A DNA stretch of 6,463 nucleotides from an uncultured Desulfobacterales bacterium. GTDB lineage: Bacteria > Desulfobacterota > Desulfobacteria > Desulfobacterales > JAFDCJ01. Below, piece by piece: positions 4,874 to 6,463 of the stretch. A model generated the notes under the pieces. The model saw only the letters and a list, made by a program, of their open reading frames with translations. It did not search any database and had not been told where the DNA came from. The first letter of the stretch is position 1; every line of letters begins with the position of its first letter. Position numbers and translations under genes: made by a program. The stretch lies in the NCBI GenBank assembly GCA_945787595.1, contig CALZJV010000506.1, positions 1 to 6,463 of the forward strand, in the 5' to 3' direction.

Positions 4874-5755
4874 ATGGGAAAAAAACTAAGCGTGACTAGA
4901 ATGGTTATGGCGGTGGTATTCGGTCTTACACTCCTTTCTGCGGGGAGTCTATTTGCGCAAGACACCATCAAAATCGCAGGTTCCAGCACAGTTCGTCCTG
5001 TTGTTTCAGCGGCGGCAAGTACCTTTGGCCAGGCAAATTCGGTCACATTTAAGATCGAGGGCGGTGGCTCGAGCCATGGGGTCAAATCTGTCGCTGAAGG
5101 TAAGGTTGATATCGGCAATGCTTCACGTTATCTCAAAGATAAGGAAAAAAGTAAATGGCCCAACCTAGTTCTGCACTTAATAGGAAACGATGCCGTTGCA
5201 ATTATTGTGAACAAACATGTTGGTATCGAGGCCCTTACCAAAGAGCAAGTCCAGGCAATCTATACCGGCAAAATTACCAACTGGAAAGAGCTCGGGGGAG
5301 CGGATTTGCCGATCTCCTTGATCAGCAAAGAGCACGGCCGTTCCACTCTGGATCTTTTTTTGAAATATGCTGGACTGGAGGCGAAAGAAACGGGGAAATT
5401 CATGGTTCACCGCATTAAAGGTGAGCAAGGATTTTCAACGGTAAAGGCCCGTATTATAGGGGCCAATCAACAGGCCTTGGCCCAGGTCGCCGGGAAAAAG
5501 GGAGCAATTGGCTATGTATCAATCGGGGATGCTCTTGTTTTTGCCAAAAAAACGAAAAAAATCCGAATCCCCAGCTTGGATGGAGTCCAGGCTAGCCTAA
5601 CAACTGTCAAGAATATGACCTTCCCGATTTGCCGCCCACTGCATGTCGTCACCAACGGGCCACCCCAAGGTAAAGTTAAGAAATTTATCGATTATCTTTT
5701 GAGCACTCAAGGTCAAAAAATTGTAATCGCCAAGAGTTTTATTTCGGTTAAGTAA
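4874..5755 (+). CDS. PstS-like periplasmic phosphate-type binding protein
   Basis: Secreted solute-binding protein of 293 residues (PBP_like_2/PstS superfamily), starting at ATG 4874 with GGGAG at 4860-4864. A signal peptide is clear: KK near the N-terminus, a hydrophobic core (about 10-24) and a cleavage region near SLFA-QD (about residue 28). Ligand-loop motifs in PstS order are IAGSSTVRPV (34-43), EGGGSSHGVKSVAEGKVDIG (62-81) and SKEHGRSTLDLF (151-162), the last at the place of the RxxGSGT loop. The hinge-type YTGKITNWKELGG (130-142) and the C-terminal FIDYLLSTQGQKIV are also typical. The third loop has GRST rather than GSGT, so the anion bound need not be phosphate. No pstC, pstA or pstB follows; the next gene encodes a probable chemoreceptor and the previous one is a cheW remnant. 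The role may be ligand capture for signalling rather than uptake; that is inference. Confidence 0.9.
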   Translation: MGKKLSVTRMVMAVVFGLTLLSAGSLFAQDTIKIAGSSTVRPVVSAAASTFGQANSVTFKIEGGGSSHGVKSVAEGKVDIGNASRYLKDKEKSKWPNLVLHLIGNDAVAIIVNKHVGIEALTKEQVQAIYTGKITNWKELGGADLPISLISKEHGRSTLDLFLKYAGLEAKETGKFMVHRIKGEQGFSTVKARIIGANQQALAQVAGKKGAIGYVSIGDALVFAKKTKKIRIPSLDGVQASLTTVKNMTFPICRPLHVVTNGPPQGKVKKFIDYLLSTQGQKIVIAKSFISVK

Positions 5756-5778
5756 CTTTTTGAAAACATAGATAAAGC

Positions 5779-5818
5779 ATTCAGGCACAGGAAAACTAAA
5801 CGCCTCTGTCTGAATTTT
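5779..5818 (+). terminator. Stem-loop with short T-run between the binding-protein and receptor genes
   Basis: ATTCAGGCACAGG (5779-5791) pairs with CCTCTGTCTGAAT (5803-5815) over 13 positions with one G-U pair and one C-C mismatch; the loop is 11 nt. TTTT (5815-5818) overlaps its base. It lies 24 bp after the stop codon and 52 bp before the next start. It is probably a weak terminator or an mRNA 3'-end stabiliser that lowers receptor expression relative to the binding protein. Confidence 0.6.
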
Positions 5819-5870
5819 AAGCAAGCAATAATTTAAAGCAAAGGGTTAAAAATCTTAAAGGATAATAAAA

Positions 5871-6463
5871 ATGATCGCCAAAGCCGAAAAAAATGGGCGC
5901 AAGATCTCATTTGGAGTGAAGCTGTTGGGAAATGGTTTAGCTATCACAGCCATTATAATAGTCCTCGTGGCGATGTCCCTATCTCAGTTCACCGACGTTA
6001 TGGATGAAATCGTTGGTGTTCGCAATCACGCAGAATCTGTGATACGGTTAAAGACCGCAGTAGCTTCTGTGCGTTTGCAGGGTTTGGAATCTACTCTGAT
6101 TGCAAGCACCGGAGGTTCCCCGCCCGATCCCCAAGGGATAAAAGCGGAAGTGGGCCAAATTAGAGAAACAGCGGGCAAGATTTTAGACAACCTTGGCCAA
6201 TCAGGTAACCACCAAGACAAAATTGGAAAAGAAAAACTCAGCGCTTTGCGACAACAAATCGAGAACTATTTTGAAAAAGCAAGCAGGCCCTACGAACTGT
6301 TGGGTGAAGGAGAAGTCTTGGATGCCTCCGAGTATGAAGCTGGAACGCTTGGACCACTTTTTACGCAAGCGCAAAGTGTTGCCAACGAGGCCTTCGAACA
6401 ATCAATGGACAATCTCACAGCCACATTAATCGAGCAAAATCAACATCTGAGGAAACGACTCTA
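5871..6463 (+). CDS. Membrane sensor protein, probably a methyl-accepting chemotaxis protein, N-terminal part
   Basis: The first 197 residues are visible; the frame runs off the right edge. ATG 5871 is preceded by AAAGGA (5857-5862) with an 8-nt spacer. The N-terminus is short and basic (MIAKAEKNGRKISFGVK), then one TM helix (about 17-38, LLGNGLAITAIIIVLVAMSL). A mostly helical, polar extracytoplasmic region follows with no signal-peptidase site (FTDVMDEIVGVRNHAESVIRL onwards). This layout, a TM anchor then a long helical sensor bundle, is that of chemoreceptors and of some histidine kinases. The signalling domain (HAMP, methyl-accepting hairpin or kinase core) is outside the window, so the class is not proven. 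The cheW remnant upstream favours a chemoreceptor. It may receive input from the PstS-like protein encoded 115 bp upstream. Confidence 0.72.
   Translation, partial: MIAKAEKNGRKISFGVKLLGNGLAITAIIIVLVAMSLSQFTDVMDEIVGVRNHAESVIRLKTAVASVRLQGLESTLIASTGGSPPDPQGIKAEVGQIRETAGKILDNLGQSGNHQDKIGKEKLSALRQQIENYFEKASRPYELLGEGEVLDASEYEAGTLGPLFTQAQSVANEAFEQSMDNLTATLIEQNQHLRKRL

Noticed and set aside
4852..5118. Minus-strand frame of 88 codons and other frames within the PstS-like gene
   Set aside because: These are shadows of a well-supported plus-strand gene with signal peptide and family motifs.

Overview
The window looks like a piece of chromosome from an anaerobic, probably sulfate-reducing-type bacterium (Desulfobacterota or a close relative). 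This is inferred from the gene combination (ArsR, a PF03773 permease, a CPKC mini-thioredoxin, a PF04060 Fe-S protein and ACR3), the moderate base composition and the style of the short non-coding repeats. The species cannot be named from the sequence alone.

Left half (about 1-3822, minus strand): an arsenic-resistance operon read right to left. It begins with a TTGACA-N17-TATATT promoter whose -10 box lies inside a near-palindromic site, presumably the ArsR operator. The order is arsR, a PF03773/ArsP-type permease, a small thioredoxin, a 4Fe-4S protein of unknown function, and an ACR3 arsenite efflux permease that runs off the left edge. ArsR would sense As(III)/Sb(III) and derepress the operon. 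ACR3 would extrude arsenite. The permease, thioredoxin and Fe-S protein form an accessory module whose role is not established. Two structural oddities sit in this operon: an exact 39-bp in-frame tandem duplication inside a membrane helix of ACR3, and a thioredoxin whose last ~19 residues are out-of-family and are read through the start of the Fe-S gene.

Middle (about 3823-4514): roughly 690 bp without a convincing gene. It holds a degenerate 21-bp tandem repeat with an adjoining palindrome, several hairpins and one terminator-like structure. It ends abruptly at a 5'-truncated cheW, so it looks like an old rearrangement junction between the arsenic operon and an unrelated chemotaxis-type cluster.

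Right half (about 4515-6463, plus strand): the C-terminal part of CheW, then a secreted PstS-like phosphate-type binding protein, then the start of a membrane protein with one N-terminal TM helix and a helical extracytoplasmic domain, most likely a methyl-accepting chemotaxis protein. No pstCAB transporter genes are visible. The binding protein may therefore serve the receptor rather than an ABC transporter; this is the most interesting functional hypothesis in the window.
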